A stretch of DNA of 64,000 nt, taken from JAFGPL01 sp963781805. Its GTDB lineage: Bacteria; Bacteroidota; Bacteroidia; Bacteroidales; UBA10428. The notes under the pieces are model-generated. The model saw only the letters and a list, made by a program, of their open reading frames with translations, did not search any database and was not told the DNA's origin. The stretch is taken from positions 3,348,001-3,412,000 of the forward strand of contig CAWAHF010000004.1 in NCBI GenBank assembly GCA_963781805.1. Direction: 5' to 3'. Shown in pieces: positions 54,990 through 64,000 of the stretch; position 1 is the stretch's first letter, and every line of letters begins with the position of its first letter. A program made the position numbers and the translations under genes.

Positions 54990-55147
54990 GTTAATTTCCC
55001 CCGGTTACCTTTTGATTTTCTGCTCTTCTTTTGGGAATATTGTCTGTTGTCCCATTCCATCCGGATCAACATCCGGTTCAAATTGAAATCACTCGTGAGT
55101 TCATCCAAATCAAGGACATTTTTTATGTGTAACAGATATGACTTCAT
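54974..55147 (-). CDS. Possible small protein, 57 residues
   Basis: ATG at 55147 to TGA at 54974, overlapping the 3' end of the repeat-GH16 gene on the opposite strand by 16 bases. The product, starting MKSYLLHIKNVLDLDELTSD, has an amphipathic N-terminal half and a very basic tail (QKKSRKSKGNRGK). A TACCTTTA -7 element lies on the same strand at 55169-55162, 15 bases before the ATG, and base composition is higher in GC than the neighbouring spacer. These support a real gene, but the family is unknown and no homology could be tested. It might also be an antisense element to the neighbouring gene. Confidence 0.35.
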   Translation of the reverse strand: MKSYLLHIKNVLDLDELTSDFNLNRMLIRMEWDNRQYSQKKSRKSKGNRGKLTYSAA

Positions 55148-55286
55148 ATTCTAATTTTTGATAAAGGTATCGTCTGTAATTTAACAGGATGTTAATACAA
55201 GGTTAAGTTATTATTATTAATTCTAAAGATCGGTTCCTGAACTAAATTAAGAATCAGTTGTTCTTAGTATAACAAATCAAATTCAT

Positions 55287-55730
55287 ATGATCTATCTATT
55301 TATTAAGCATTTGCATTCCATTATTCGTTGGGCATTGCTCATTTTGTTCCTTTTTTCCATAATCGGAACCCTGATTAAACTGGTTCGAAAAAAAGAGTTT
55401 AATAAGTTTGATACGGATATTGCCAAATATCTTTTAATGGTTGCCCATACGCAATTGGTGATTGGATTGATATTGTATTTTATCAGCCCTAAAGTTTTTT
55501 TTCATGCGGATAGTTTTCACAATCCAATTCTGAGGTTCTTTACATTGGAACATATCGCGGGAATGTTGATTGCAATTGGTGTACTTACAATCGGTTACAT
55601 TGCTGTAAAAAAGATTTCCGATCTCCAAAAGAAATTTAAACGATTTTTGATTTATCAGTTTATTTCACTGATAATTATATTGTTAATGATCCCGTGGCCA
55701 TGGATGAGATTTGCAACGGGATGGTTGTAA
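55287..55730 (+). CDS. Four-helix membrane protein, cytochrome-b-like
   Basis: 147 residues with four transmembrane helices. Histidines sit at the helix starts in HLHSIIRWALLILFLF, LLMVAHTQLVIGLIL and LEHIAGMLIAIGVL, a spacing that could ligate heme, and PWPWMRFATGWL closes the protein. It resembles small uncharacterised membrane proteins found in many Bacteroidetes. Heme binding is a suggestion from the histidine pattern only. It converges with the sensor kinase gene. Confidence 0.6.
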   Translation: MIYLFIKHLHSIIRWALLILFLFSIIGTLIKLVRKKEFNKFDTDIAKYLLMVAHTQLVIGLILYFISPKVFFHADSFHNPILRFFTLEHIAGMLIAIGVLTIGYIAVKKISDLQKKFKRFLIYQFISLIIILLMIPWPWMRFATGWL

Positions 55731-55824
55731 ATCGCTTAAAAAATTATCATTGAATCGTACCTTTGAGGGTAAATTAATTGCGCATTATTAAATCATTTCA
55801 GGAGTAAAATAGTATTTAACCTAA

Positions 55825-58764
55825 TTATTTATCAGGAACAGTAAATTTAAATTCGCTCCCTTTCCCAAAAGTGCTTTCTACCCAAAGCTTTCCCCCGTGC
55901 TTTTCGATAAATTCCTTGCACAAAAGTAATCCTAATCCGGTTCCTTTTTCTTTGGCTGTACCAAGATTGGTGTACTTTATATCAAGCCTGAATAACTTGT
56001 TTAAATCATCTTCACGAATTCCAACACCCGTATCCTTCACCGACATAATCACATGACCATCAGATTTGTGGGCATTCACCGTAACAGAACCCTCTTCATG
56101 AGTGAATTTCAGAGCATTGCTTAAAAGATTCCGGATAACTGTATTCAACATGTTTCTGTCAGCAACTACCTCGATGTCGTGTTTTACCTTTGAATTTAAC
56201 AAGATTTTTTTATTTGCTGCATTAACCTTCAAGGTTGCCAAATTTTCGTCCACAATTTCCCTGATATTCAGATTTTGCGGCAAAAAGGTGAGGTTGCCCG
56301 TTTGTGCTCTTGACCATTCCAGTAAGTTTTCCAACAATGCATAACCGCTCAAAGCGGCATTATGCATCAACCCAATAAAAGTCTTGGTTGTTTCAAAATC
56401 ATATTGACCTGCATTATTTGTCAGTATTTCAGTGGCGCCAAGTAAACTGGCAAATGGATTTTTCAGGTCGTGGGCAATTATCCCGAAGAATTTATCTTTG
56501 GTGTCATTTAACTCTTTTAATTCAGCTGCATTATTTCTTAATTTTTCCTCGCTTACTTTTCTTTCGGTAATATCTTCAAAGATAACAGCGAAATATCCAT
56601 ATTTATGTGAAAAAGCGCTCACCTTGAAATATTTGTTAATTTCGGATGAATAATCTTCAAATTCAAGACTTTTCCCGGAAAGGGCAACCTCGCCGTATCT
56701 TTCTATCCAATATTTTTCAGTCTCAGGTAAAACTTCCGATATCTTTTTTCCAATAATATTCGTAGCCTTCAGTCCGGTCATAGTTTCAAAAGCAGGATTT
56801 ACACTGATAATCCTGTAATCAACAGGAATTCCGTCTTTGTTTGTAATAATTTCATGCAATGCAAAACCATCTATCATCTTATTGAACAACAACCGGTATT
56901 TTTCTTCACTCTCCTTCAGGGCAATTTCAGCTTCCATTCTGCGTGTAACATCGGTATATACAATGATAATGCCATGTTCCCTGAATGGAAACGGGGCTGC
57001 GGTAACGTTTAACCAGGTAATCTCATCATTATCTTTAACCATGCCCATTTCAATATTATCAATCATTTTGTTTTCTTTGAGTGCCCTTACACTGGCAAAT
57101 TCAGCAGGTGGCATAGGGCTATGATCGGGACGGATAATTCTCCATTCAACTCCAGATATTTGCCTTTCTTGATGATCTTTTTTGCTTATTCCTATAATTC
57201 TCTCAGATTCACTGTTTGCCTCAAGAATATTTCCTTTTTTATCGGTAATCGTAATTCCCAATGGAATAAAATCGAAAAGTAACCTGTATTTTTCTTCATT
57301 ATCGCTCAGGGCTTGCACTGCTTTGTTTCGGGCTTCCTGCAACCTGATTGCCATAATACCGTATGAAAGATCATTTGACAGTTCCTTTAACAAAACAAGC
57401 TCTTCTTCCGAAAACGCATCAGCGATGGTTGTGTAAATTGTCATCGCACCAAGAGGTTTCCTATCTGAATACAAGGGTAGTGAAACTGAGGATTCATAGC
57501 CTCTTGCAATGGCCTCCTTACGCCATGGTTCAAATTTAGGATCAGTGCGCATATTTTTGCATAAGGAAATTTTACCGGTGCGAATGGCAGCTCCGGTGGG
57601 ACCTTTACCCCGTTCGGAATCATCCCAGGTAATTTCCAGAGTTTCAAGATAACCCTTTTCAAATCCGCTGTAGGCAACAGGTTCAACTGTTTTCTTTTCA
57701 TCCTCACGGGCATAACCTATCCATACCATGGAATACTGGCAATCATTGATAATAATTCTGCATATTTCGTTCAGAAAGGCTTTTTCATTTTTAATGTGCG
57801 CCATGGCCTGGTTACTTTTGCTCAGGGCTCTGAGTGTTCTGTTTAATTTGTTGAGTTCGACTTCCTTAGCTTTGCGCTCAGTAATATCATGAAGTATAAC
57901 CTGAATCGCCTTACCCTCTTCATCTGCAAAAGGTGCAGCCATAACCTCAACATAACGAATAGTTTTATCAAACCGTACAATTTTTTCTTCTGTAACGGGA
58001 ACATCATGTCCTTTGTTTAACAGATTTATCCGTTCTGAAATCATTTCATGAAAATCGGGATGAAAGAGTTCAAACGGAGATTTGCCTAAAATCTGTTCTG
58101 GTGAATCCGCACCGAATAATTCAAGGGCTGCCTTATTTAACAAGACAATACATTTGTTTCGGTTTACTAAAACAGCATTTGGGGAGAGTTCGATCAGACT
58201 ACGATACCGTTCTTCGCTGTGGCGTAAGTTTTCCTCAATTTGATTTCTTTCTTCTATTTCATCAGATAATGAACTGTTTAATTCTTCGAGCGTTTTTGTA
58301 CGTTCAGCTACTTTTAATTCCAGTCCTTCATTTAATTCCCTGAATCTATTTTCGCTAATAATCAGATCTTCCTGAATTTTTTTTCGTCCAATACTGTATC
58401 TGATTGCACGGAAAATTTTTTCCGGATCCAGTTTGCCTTTCACCAGGTAATCCTGTGCTCCTTCTTTTACAGCATTGAGGGCCATCTCTTCATCATCCAA
58501 TCCGGTGAGTACAATAACAGGGGATTTTATTTTATGCAATTTTATTCTCTCCAGGGTTTCCAGCCCAACACTTTCAGGCAGGCCAAGATCAAGCAAAACA
58601 GCGTCAAATTCACGACCGCTCAATATTTTTGTTGCCTCTCCCAGACTGGATGCATGAGATACGGTGCAATTGATTCCTGACTTGCTTAACATATCTTTAA
58701 TAAGATAAACATCACCGGCATTATCTTCAATAAGTAAAATATCTATGAACTGATCTGTTTTCAT
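55825..58764 (-). CDS. Sensor histidine kinase with N-terminal receiver, PAS and GAF domains
   Basis: 979 residues, no membrane segments, so cytoplasmic. Order: receiver domain (8-125, phosphoacceptor D59 in AVLLDLGLPES), coiled-coil linker, PAS (about 183-300), GAF (about 326-475), PAS (488-605), PAS (618-735), HisKA with phosphorylated H765 in GIIAHDLKNP, and HATPase_c (about 865-979) with NLLSNALKF, DTGVGI and GTGLGLLLCKEF. The N-terminal rather than C-terminal receiver means it is itself an input target, presumably phosphorylated by the partner kinase. Its ATG overlaps the response-regulator stop by one base, the tightest coupling possible. Confidence 0.92.
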   Translation of the reverse strand: MKTDQFIDILLIEDNAGDVYLIKDMLSKSGINCTVSHASSLGEATKILSGREFDAVLLDLGLPESVGLETLERIKLHKIKSPVIVLTGLDDEEMALNAVKEGAQDYLVKGKLDPEKIFRAIRYSIGRKKIQEDLIISENRFRELNEGLELKVAERTKTLEELNSSLSDEIEERNQIEENLRHSEERYRSLIELSPNAVLVNRNKCIVLLNKAALELFGADSPEQILGKSPFELFHPDFHEMISERINLLNKGHDVPVTEEKIVRFDKTIRYVEVMAAPFADEEGKAIQVILHDITERKAKEVELNKLNRTLRALSKSNQAMAHIKNEKAFLNEICRIIINDCQYSMVWIGYAREDEKKTVEPVAYSGFEKGYLETLEITWDDSERGKGPTGAAIRTGKISLCKNMRTDPKFEPWRKEAIARGYESSVSLPLYSDRKPLGAMTIYTTIADAFSEEELVLLKELSNDLSYGIMAIRLQEARNKAVQALSDNEEKYRLLFDFIPLGITITDKKGNILEANSESERIIGISKKDHQERQISGVEWRIIRPDHSPMPPAEFASVRALKENKMIDNIEMGMVKDNDEITWLNVTAAPFPFREHGIIIVYTDVTRRMEAEIALKESEEKYRLLFNKMIDGFALHEIITNKDGIPVDYRIISVNPAFETMTGLKATNIIGKKISEVLPETEKYWIERYGEVALSGKSLEFEDYSSEINKYFKVSAFSHKYGYFAVIFEDITERKVSEEKLRNNAAELKELNDTKDKFFGIIAHDLKNPFASLLGATEILTNNAGQYDFETTKTFIGLMHNAALSGYALLENLLEWSRAQTGNLTFLPQNLNIREIVDENLATLKVNAANKKILLNSKVKHDIEVVADRNMLNTVIRNLLSNALKFTHEEGSVTVNAHKSDGHVIMSVKDTGVGIREDDLNKLFRLDIKYTNLGTAKEKGTGLGLLLCKEFIEKHGGKLWVESTFGKGSEFKFTVPDK

Positions 58765-59207
58765 TACTTTGGAGGTAACTTAACAATTGAAAACCAAAAT
58801 TCTTCTATTGATTTCACAACCTTGATAAACTGGTCAAGATCGATGGGTTTGGTCACATAACAATTTGCATGCAGATTATATGATCTTAATATATCTTCTT
58901 CGGCTTGTGAAATGGTCATTACCACCACAGGAATTTTTTTAAGCGCATTGTCTGCCTTGATTTCCGCCAACACTTCGCGGCCATCCTTTTTTGGCAGATT
59001 TAAATCAAGCAAAATCAGATCAGGAGACTGCACTTTGGAGTATTCATTCTTTTTCTTCAGATAGTTAACGGCTTCAACACCGTCTCTTACTATATGAGGC
59101 ACATTAAATACCTTGGCATCCTTCAGAACCTCAATTATTAGACGGGCATCTCCAGGATTATCCTCAACAATCAGGATATCAATCGGCTTAATTTCATTGT
59201 TTTGCAT
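58764..59207 (-). CDS. Single-domain response regulator (Rcp1-like)
   Basis: 147 residues consisting only of a receiver domain: acidic pocket VEDNPGD, phosphoacceptor D68 in LILLDLNLPKKDG, threonine in VVVMTISQ and lysine K120 in VTKPID. There is no output domain, so it likely passes phosphate between kinases or controls a protein by binding. It sits between the two kinases, overlapping the upstream one by 14 bases and the downstream one by one base. The family is typical for partners of phytochrome-like and PAS-GAF kinases. Confidence 0.93.
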   Translation of the reverse strand: MQNNEIKPIDILIVEDNPGDARLIIEVLKDAKVFNVPHIVRDGVEAVNYLKKKNEYSKVQSPDLILLDLNLPKKDGREVLAEIKADNALKKIPVVVMTISQAEEDILRSYNLHANCYVTKPIDLDQFIKVVKSIEEFWFSIVKLPPK

Positions 59208-62200
59208 AACTTATGTTTTTACTTATTGAAAAATAAAAAGTAGTTCCTTTACCAAATTCAGATTCCAGCCAAATCCGGCCTTTGTGGCGTTCGACTATAC
59301 GTTTGCAAATAGCAAGCCCAATACCCGTACCGCTATATTCTTCTTTTGGCTGCAACCTTTGAAATATCTGAAAAATTTTGTCAAAATACTGTTTTTCAAT
59401 ACCTATCCCATTGTCTCTGATGGCAAAGGTATATAAATCCCTATCTTCCATCACAGAAATGTGTATCCTGGGAGGATTGATGCAGAATTTGAGCGAATTA
59501 CCGATTAAATTCTGTAGTAACTGCACCATCTGACCTTCATCAGCTTTCACCGATGGCAATTCATCATTTGTGATAAGTGCATTTTCTTCTTTAATCAATA
59601 TCTGAAGATTACGGATTACCTGACTTAAAACTTCGTTCATATCCACCTGGTTAAAATCTCTTCCTTTTGTATGAATTCTGGAATAAGCCAGCAGATCATT
59701 AATCATAAACTGCATTCGTGATGCCCCTTCAACAGCATATTGAATAAATTCGCGGGCATCTTGATCCAGTTTGTCTTTATACCGACGGTCAAGCAATTGG
59801 GTAAAGCTTGACACCATACGCAATGGTTCCTGAAGATCATGTGATGCTATATAGGCAAATTGTTCGAGTTCTTTGTTTGAGCGCAACAATTCTTCATTCA
59901 GCTTAAATAAGGCCAGTTCAGCTCCCTTTTTCATCTCTGTAATATCAAAACAAACACCAGTCATTTTTACTGGTTTACCATCTTTGTTTTTTGTCACTAA
60001 CGCTTTGGCGTTTATATAATTGATATTCCCGCTATTTGTCTTGATTCTGTATATTGTTTCAAATGGAACCTCTTCTTCCAGCGCCTTTTTAATAGCATTT
60101 CTTGTGTGCGGAATATCTTCCTCAACCAGACATGCTTCAAAAGCTTCATATTTATTGCCGAATGAACCGGGCTTAAATCCAAATATCTTTTCCATCCGTT
60201 CATCCCACTCCAAATCATTTGTCAGAATATTCCAAACCCAAACGCCGATATTGCCGTTTTCCAACGCCAGGGTTAGTTTTTCTTCTGATTCTTTTAATTG
60301 GTTGAGTACCCTTTTCCTTTCAGTAATATCATGACCTTGTGCAATGGTTGATATAAGTTTTTTGCTATTAAAATCGTTAATATTTGCAGAGTTCCAGAGA
60401 AATGTTTTTATTTCACCATTTTTGCACAATATGGGTATCTCAACAGTCTCCAGACGAGTTTTCAAACTTTGGGAAATCTTTTCTCTGGCATCATTTAATG
60501 ATTCGTTCGGGAATAAAAAATCGAGTTTTTTACCAAGTACTTCATCAGATGCGTACCCTGTAAGTTTTTCAAAAGCCCTGTTAAACAGTTCTATTTTCGA
60601 TTGGGAATCCCAGACAATAATTGGAGCGTTTGCATAATTGATGAGATTTTCTAGGTAACTTTTAGTGTCGTATAATTCTTTTTCAGCGATTACACGAGCC
60701 ATGGCTATAGCAACCTGATCGGCAACCGATTTCATCAAAGCAATTTCTTCATCATTGAAACTTATTCTTGATTTTGTGCCGAAAGACAAGGTTCCTATGA
60801 CTTTCCCCCGACTCATTAAAGGATGACATGCATATGCCTTAATTCCAAATGATTTTATGAGATCAGTTCTCTGATCAATTGTCTCCGGTATGTTTTCCGC
60901 AATTATTTGTTGACCGTCAAGTGCAACACATCCGCAAATTGCAACACCATAATTAAGCCATTCAATTCCTCTTGCTGATTTGTCAGGTATTCCGGCATAT
61001 GTGTTTAAATGCAATTTTCCGGCATTTTCATCAACAATAAAATTAAAGAATGTATGGCAATCAAGATAATTCATTACTCTGACACAGAGCTCTTTAACAA
61101 TTTCCTGAGGATTTTCACTGGCGAGTAGTCTGCTGGCCGTATCTGAAAGTATTTCGAGTCTGACAGTGTTCTTTTGTAGGGCTTCTTCGGCTTGTTTTCT
61201 TTCGGTAATTTCAATAAAGGATCCTAATAGGGCAGATTTGCCACTAAAAGTAATCGGTCTTATTGATGACATACTCCAGAACATACTTCCATCTTTTCTT
61301 TTAAGACGAACTTCGTAGTCGGCTACAAAGCCATATTTTTTAAGCTTTTCAAGGATTTTATCCCTGTCAGTACTATCCCAGTATATTTCCGGTGATTTAT
61401 GACCGATGAGCTCTCCTTTATTAAATCCAAAGCTCTTTTCATAAGCGGTATTTAAATACAGGAAAGTACCATCCGTAACATTCGTCACACCAATACCAAC
61501 CGGTGTGGTTTCAGCAATGGCCTTAAATCGTTCTTCGCTTTCACGCAAGGTATCGGCTGCCCTTTTTTGATCCGTAATATCTTCAACCAGGGACAACACC
61601 GATACAATATTCCCACCATCATCCAGCATCACCGAGTTATGCCAGGTACATTCAATTACTTTGCCGGATTTAGTATAGTTGCGGTTTGAAGATGTAACCG
61701 TTTTCTTTTTCCCACTCATCAATAATTCCATTGTTTTGTTGACTATAGGAATATCATCTTCAAAGATTATGTTCAACTTATCAATATGTTTACCGACAGT
61801 TTCAGATGTTTTCCATCCAAATAACTGTTCAGCTTGTTTTGACCACAGAATTACTATAAAATCAGAATTCCACTCAACTATTGCAAGAGGAGAATTGTCG
61901 AAATGAAATTTAATACGTTGCTGAGTCTGGTATAAAATTTCTTCATTTTTTTTACGTTCCGTAATATCCCGACTGAAGGATGCAACATAACTTACGTTTT
62001 GCTTCTGATCAAATACAGGATAAAAGCTATGCTGAAAATTGATGCCGTTGCGCTCGTCCTCAAATTCTAAAGGTTGTCCGCTATCTAATACTTTTTTTAA
62101 TTGTATTGTCCTGCTTTTAGTCAGTTCTGGTGGCAAAATCTCACTAAACTTTTTTCCAATAATTTCTTCTGCTGGCTTCCCTATTCTCTTTATCGCCGTA

Positions 62201-63012
62201 TTATTCCCCATTAGAATAACACCATCACTGCCAAAAAGCCAGACAGATTCCTTTGTTGCATCAAGAATACCACGCAAGGTATCCTCATTCCTTATTATCG
62301 TTCCCCTGTTTTTTTTGTAAATTGAACTTTCAAAAAGTTCCCATTGACCTTCTCGCTTGATTAGTGCAAATTCATGGTTTGATATGACATCAATAGTTTC
62401 ATTCGCATCACATTTTTCAAGTGAATATGTGCAGAGAACGAGCATGTTGTAATCGTGAATCACATTGTTGATTTCCGATTCAAATGCGCTGAAATCATTC
62501 CAGTCTTTCTTATTGCTAATCCAAAATGAATTTCCGCTAACACGTAGTCCATCATATCCTTTCTTTAGTGCCACATTATATTTGTCGATCCACATATCAG
62601 GCACTCTTTTAAGCTCAAATTTTCCTTCTTTAAGATACCAGTCGGTATAAGGAAAAATCTCGATTTGCTGCTTTAACAGATATGAAGAAAAACCGGGGAT
62701 ACCTTTTTTTAAGGCGCTAATCGCCTCTTCATTATTGAGGAATTCCGAAGTTACCCAAATACATTTTTCATTATTTTCCAATCCTGCTTTAAAATAAGGT
62801 ATCAGAATATCCAGCAAATCCTGTTTTGTTTTATAAAACTGGCAAAAATGAGTACTCCATGGCAAATCTCCAATTATCTCAATACCAGTATACCGTAGTT
62901 TTTTTAGCATAAGAGGCCCTTCGTTAACAGGTAATACGTTCCCATACATTTCCTGTTTTTTATCAGATTTTGTGAATTTATCAGGCTTATTTGCTGAAGT
63001 GTTTATTGTCAT
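59194..63012 (-). CDS. Sensor histidine kinase with MEDS domain and five PAS domains
   Basis: 1272 residues, cytoplasmic. The N-terminal part (about 38-225, LPWSTHFCQFYKTKQDLLDIL ... YNMLVLCTYSLEKC) matches the MEDS (DcmR-type) sensory domain, associated with one-carbon and hydrocarbon sensing. Then come PAS (240-350), PAS (360-480), PAS (485-605), GAF (about 620-775), PAS (about 785-900), PAS (about 910-1025), HisKA with H1058 in YIASHDLQEPLRMVS, and HATPase_c ending GTGIGLAICKRIVERHKG. It is the first gene of the three-gene signalling operon. A receiver is absent, so the following single-domain regulator is its probable first acceptor. Signals are not deducible from the sequence. Confidence 0.92.
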   Translation of the reverse strand: MTINTSANKPDKFTKSDKKQEMYGNVLPVNEGPLMLKKLRYTGIEIIGDLPWSTHFCQFYKTKQDLLDILIPYFKAGLENNEKCIWVTSEFLNNEEAISALKKGIPGFSSYLLKQQIEIFPYTDWYLKEGKFELKRVPDMWIDKYNVALKKGYDGLRVSGNSFWISNKKDWNDFSAFESEINNVIHDYNMLVLCTYSLEKCDANETIDVISNHEFALIKREGQWELFESSIYKKNRGTIIRNEDTLRGILDATKESVWLFGSDGVILMGNNTAIKRIGKPAEEIIGKKFSEILPPELTKSRTIQLKKVLDSGQPLEFEDERNGINFQHSFYPVFDQKQNVSYVASFSRDITERKKNEEILYQTQQRIKFHFDNSPLAIVEWNSDFIVILWSKQAEQLFGWKTSETVGKHIDKLNIIFEDDIPIVNKTMELLMSGKKKTVTSSNRNYTKSGKVIECTWHNSVMLDDGGNIVSVLSLVEDITDQKRAADTLRESEERFKAIAETTPVGIGVTNVTDGTFLYLNTAYEKSFGFNKGELIGHKSPEIYWDSTDRDKILEKLKKYGFVADYEVRLKRKDGSMFWSMSSIRPITFSGKSALLGSFIEITERKQAEEALQKNTVRLEILSDTASRLLASENPQEIVKELCVRVMNYLDCHTFFNFIVDENAGKLHLNTYAGIPDKSARGIEWLNYGVAICGCVALDGQQIIAENIPETIDQRTDLIKSFGIKAYACHPLMSRGKVIGTLSFGTKSRISFNDEEIALMKSVADQVAIAMARVIAEKELYDTKSYLENLINYANAPIIVWDSQSKIELFNRAFEKLTGYASDEVLGKKLDFLFPNESLNDAREKISQSLKTRLETVEIPILCKNGEIKTFLWNSANINDFNSKKLISTIAQGHDITERKRVLNQLKESEEKLTLALENGNIGVWVWNILTNDLEWDERMEKIFGFKPGSFGNKYEAFEACLVEEDIPHTRNAIKKALEEEVPFETIYRIKTNSGNINYINAKALVTKNKDGKPVKMTGVCFDITEMKKGAELALFKLNEELLRSNKELEQFAYIASHDLQEPLRMVSSFTQLLDRRYKDKLDQDAREFIQYAVEGASRMQFMINDLLAYSRIHTKGRDFNQVDMNEVLSQVIRNLQILIKEENALITNDELPSVKADEGQMVQLLQNLIGNSLKFCINPPRIHISVMEDRDLYTFAIRDNGIGIEKQYFDKIFQIFQRLQPKEEYSGTGIGLAICKRIVERHKGRIWLESEFGKGTTFYFSISKNISYAKQ

Positions 63013-63302
63013 AATTAATGCCGGATAATAATTCTACCAATAACCCTATCCGAGTTAATGGAAAATTCTATAGATAAAACTAAATCAAAAAGGTTAATAA
63101 ATTAGTAAAATTTAAGTGAAAAACGAATTTGGGGAAACAAATTTCGTTTAATCTCCTGAAATTATGTTTTATAACATATAAATGAGCATGATTCTCACTT
63201 TTCGTCCAATTTCTGAATAAAAATTTCAGGACGCTATTTCTCCCGATAATGTCGGGTGAACTTGAAAAAGAATTCAGTTTATTTATGAGTTGAAAAGTGG
63301 TT
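63013..63302. other. Spacer upstream of the signalling operon
   Basis: No gene found. A small CCCGA/TCGGG hairpin lies at 63242-63256 without a T tract. The kinase promoter must lie here, but only weak -7 matches were seen on the minus strand. Confidence 0.45.
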
Positions 63303-64000
63303 TTATTTTATCCTAAACGATTTCTTATCCTTTTTGCATATTTGTCTGATAACAACTTTCCCCGACATGACTGAGGGAGGTAACCCACCCCCCGGATACA
63401 GCCACTGACCCGCCATATAAAAGTTGTCGAGGCCGGGCAGTGTATTTTTGAGTTGTTTGATGATGTTTTCAGGTGTGGGACTAAATCCTTCATAGGAGCC
63501 TTTCCATACACCTGTATAACGAACATCCGTTAAAGGCGTTGCCACATCCGTAACTTCAATCTTACCCCTTATTTCAGGGTAGATAGATTCGAGAATAGCG
63601 GTTGCATCAGACTTAATTTTTTCTTTCTCGAGCTTATATTCCTCTTCTTTTAATTCTTTCCAGATTTCCCAGGGACTTTCATATCTTAACACCAGAACAG
63701 ATTTCCCTTCAGGCGCCATGGTCGGATCAAAATAATAATTCATCAGGCTAAATCCATATTTAAGATCAGTAAATCCAATGCTTTTACGCTCATACATAAA
63801 ACTTTGAATGGGATACTCTGAAGGTATTTCAGCATTGATTCCAAAGGAAACCTGAACCAACGGTGTAAACACACTCCATGATTCATAGGCTTCTTTTATT
63901 TCCTTTGAAAGGTATTTTCCTTCAAGCATATTAAAAATAGAAGCATGTCCGTCTGCCGCAGTTATCACATAGTCTCCTTTGATGATGGTCCCGTCAGATA
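63303..64000 (-). CDS. FAD-dependent oxidoreductase, phytoene desaturase/carotenoid isomerase-like (partial)
   Basis: The C-terminal 232 residues are visible; the frame continues past the right edge with no stop. It reads DGTIIKGDYVITAADGH, the usual segment after the FAD domain, and ends with FYMAGQWLYPGGGLPPSVMSGK, the conserved C-terminal FAD-contact motif of CrtI/CrtISO-type enzymes. These oxidise or isomerise carotenoids, or act as related retinol saturases. The N-terminal Rossmann motif is outside the window, so the exact reaction is undecided. No other carotenoid gene is in view. Confidence 0.8.
   Translation of the reverse strand, partial: SDGTIIKGDYVITAADGHASIFNMLEGKYLSKEIKEAYESWSVFTPLVQVSFGINAEIPSEYPIQSFMYERKSIGFTDLKYGFSLMNYYFDPTMAPEGKSVLVLRYESPWEIWKELKEEEYKLEKEKIKSDATAILESIYPEIRGKIEVTDVATPLTDVRYTGVWKGSYEGFSPTPENIIKQLKNTLPGLDNFYMAGQWLYPGGGLPPSVMSGKVVIRQICKKDKKSFRIK

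Noticed and set aside
50791..55147. Caspase and neighbouring genes as an antiphage defence island
   Set aside because: The caspase has a secretory signal peptide and the neighbours are surface proteins; no nuclease, STAND ATPase or other defence partner is present.
55758..55765. TACCTTTG promoter-like word on the plus strand
   Set aside because: It lies between two convergent genes and has no plus-strand gene downstream.

Overview
The window looks like a chromosomal segment of an environmental, plant-polysaccharide-degrading member of the Bacteroidetes/Bacteroidota, probably Bacteroidales-like. The evidence is the AT-rich DNA, several secreted proteins ending in the type IX secretion (T9SS) C-terminal sorting domain (a PNP motif followed by a short beta-sandwich), promoters of the TTTG / TAnnTTTG type, and the gene families present. 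The genus cannot be fixed from the sequence alone.

Layout. 0-3.4 kb holds housekeeping genes: a CPBP membrane protease cut by the left edge, a DusB-like tRNA-dihydrouridine synthase and L-aspartate oxidase (NadB). 3.8-13.5 kb is a pectin locus: a multidomain PL1 pectate lyase and a PL11 rhamnogalacturonan lyase, both T9SS cargo, then a GH2 glycosidase. 13.6-20.5 kb is a patch of insertions: a secreted metallo-beta-lactamase-fold protein, a 146-bp palindromic MITE-like element, an intact IS66-family element with perfect inverted repeats and an 8-bp target duplication, an Nramp transporter fused to a UspA domain, an outer-membrane transporter-like gene broken by one in-frame stop, and a large nested palindrome. 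20.5-27.7 kb holds a 21-blade secreted propeller protein, glycyl-tRNA synthetase preceded by a 7-bp tandem repeat, and a tail-fibre-like T9SS protein.

27.9-45.0 kb is an AT-rich surface-polysaccharide locus. It contains glycosyltransferases, UDP-GlcNAc 2-epimerase, a Wzx flippase, a glutaminase-dead asparagine-synthetase homologue, an FkbM methyltransferase, a nucleotidyltransferase and two sugar-nucleotide SDR enzymes. It ends in a separate operon (KASIII, acyl carrier protein, ketoreductase, polysaccharide deacetylase, GNAT) that reads as a dedicated short-acyl synthesis and sugar-acylation module. 45.1-55.7 kb carries a YfhO-type membrane protein, a LarA-type racemase homologue, a small T9SS protein, a C1q-like protein, a secreted caspase-like protease with tandem C-terminal repeats, a beta-barrel candidate, and an unusual protein with five ~73-residue repeats fused to a GH16 fold that has lost its catalytic residues. 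55.8-63.0 kb is a histidine kinase / response regulator / histidine kinase operon with a MEDS sensor domain. A CrtI/CrtISO-like oxidoreductase runs off the right edge.

The most promising undescribed items are the repeat-GH16 pseudoenzyme (53.1-55.0 kb) and the acylation module (40.75-45.0 kb). All functional calls come from reading motifs by eye; no database search was possible.
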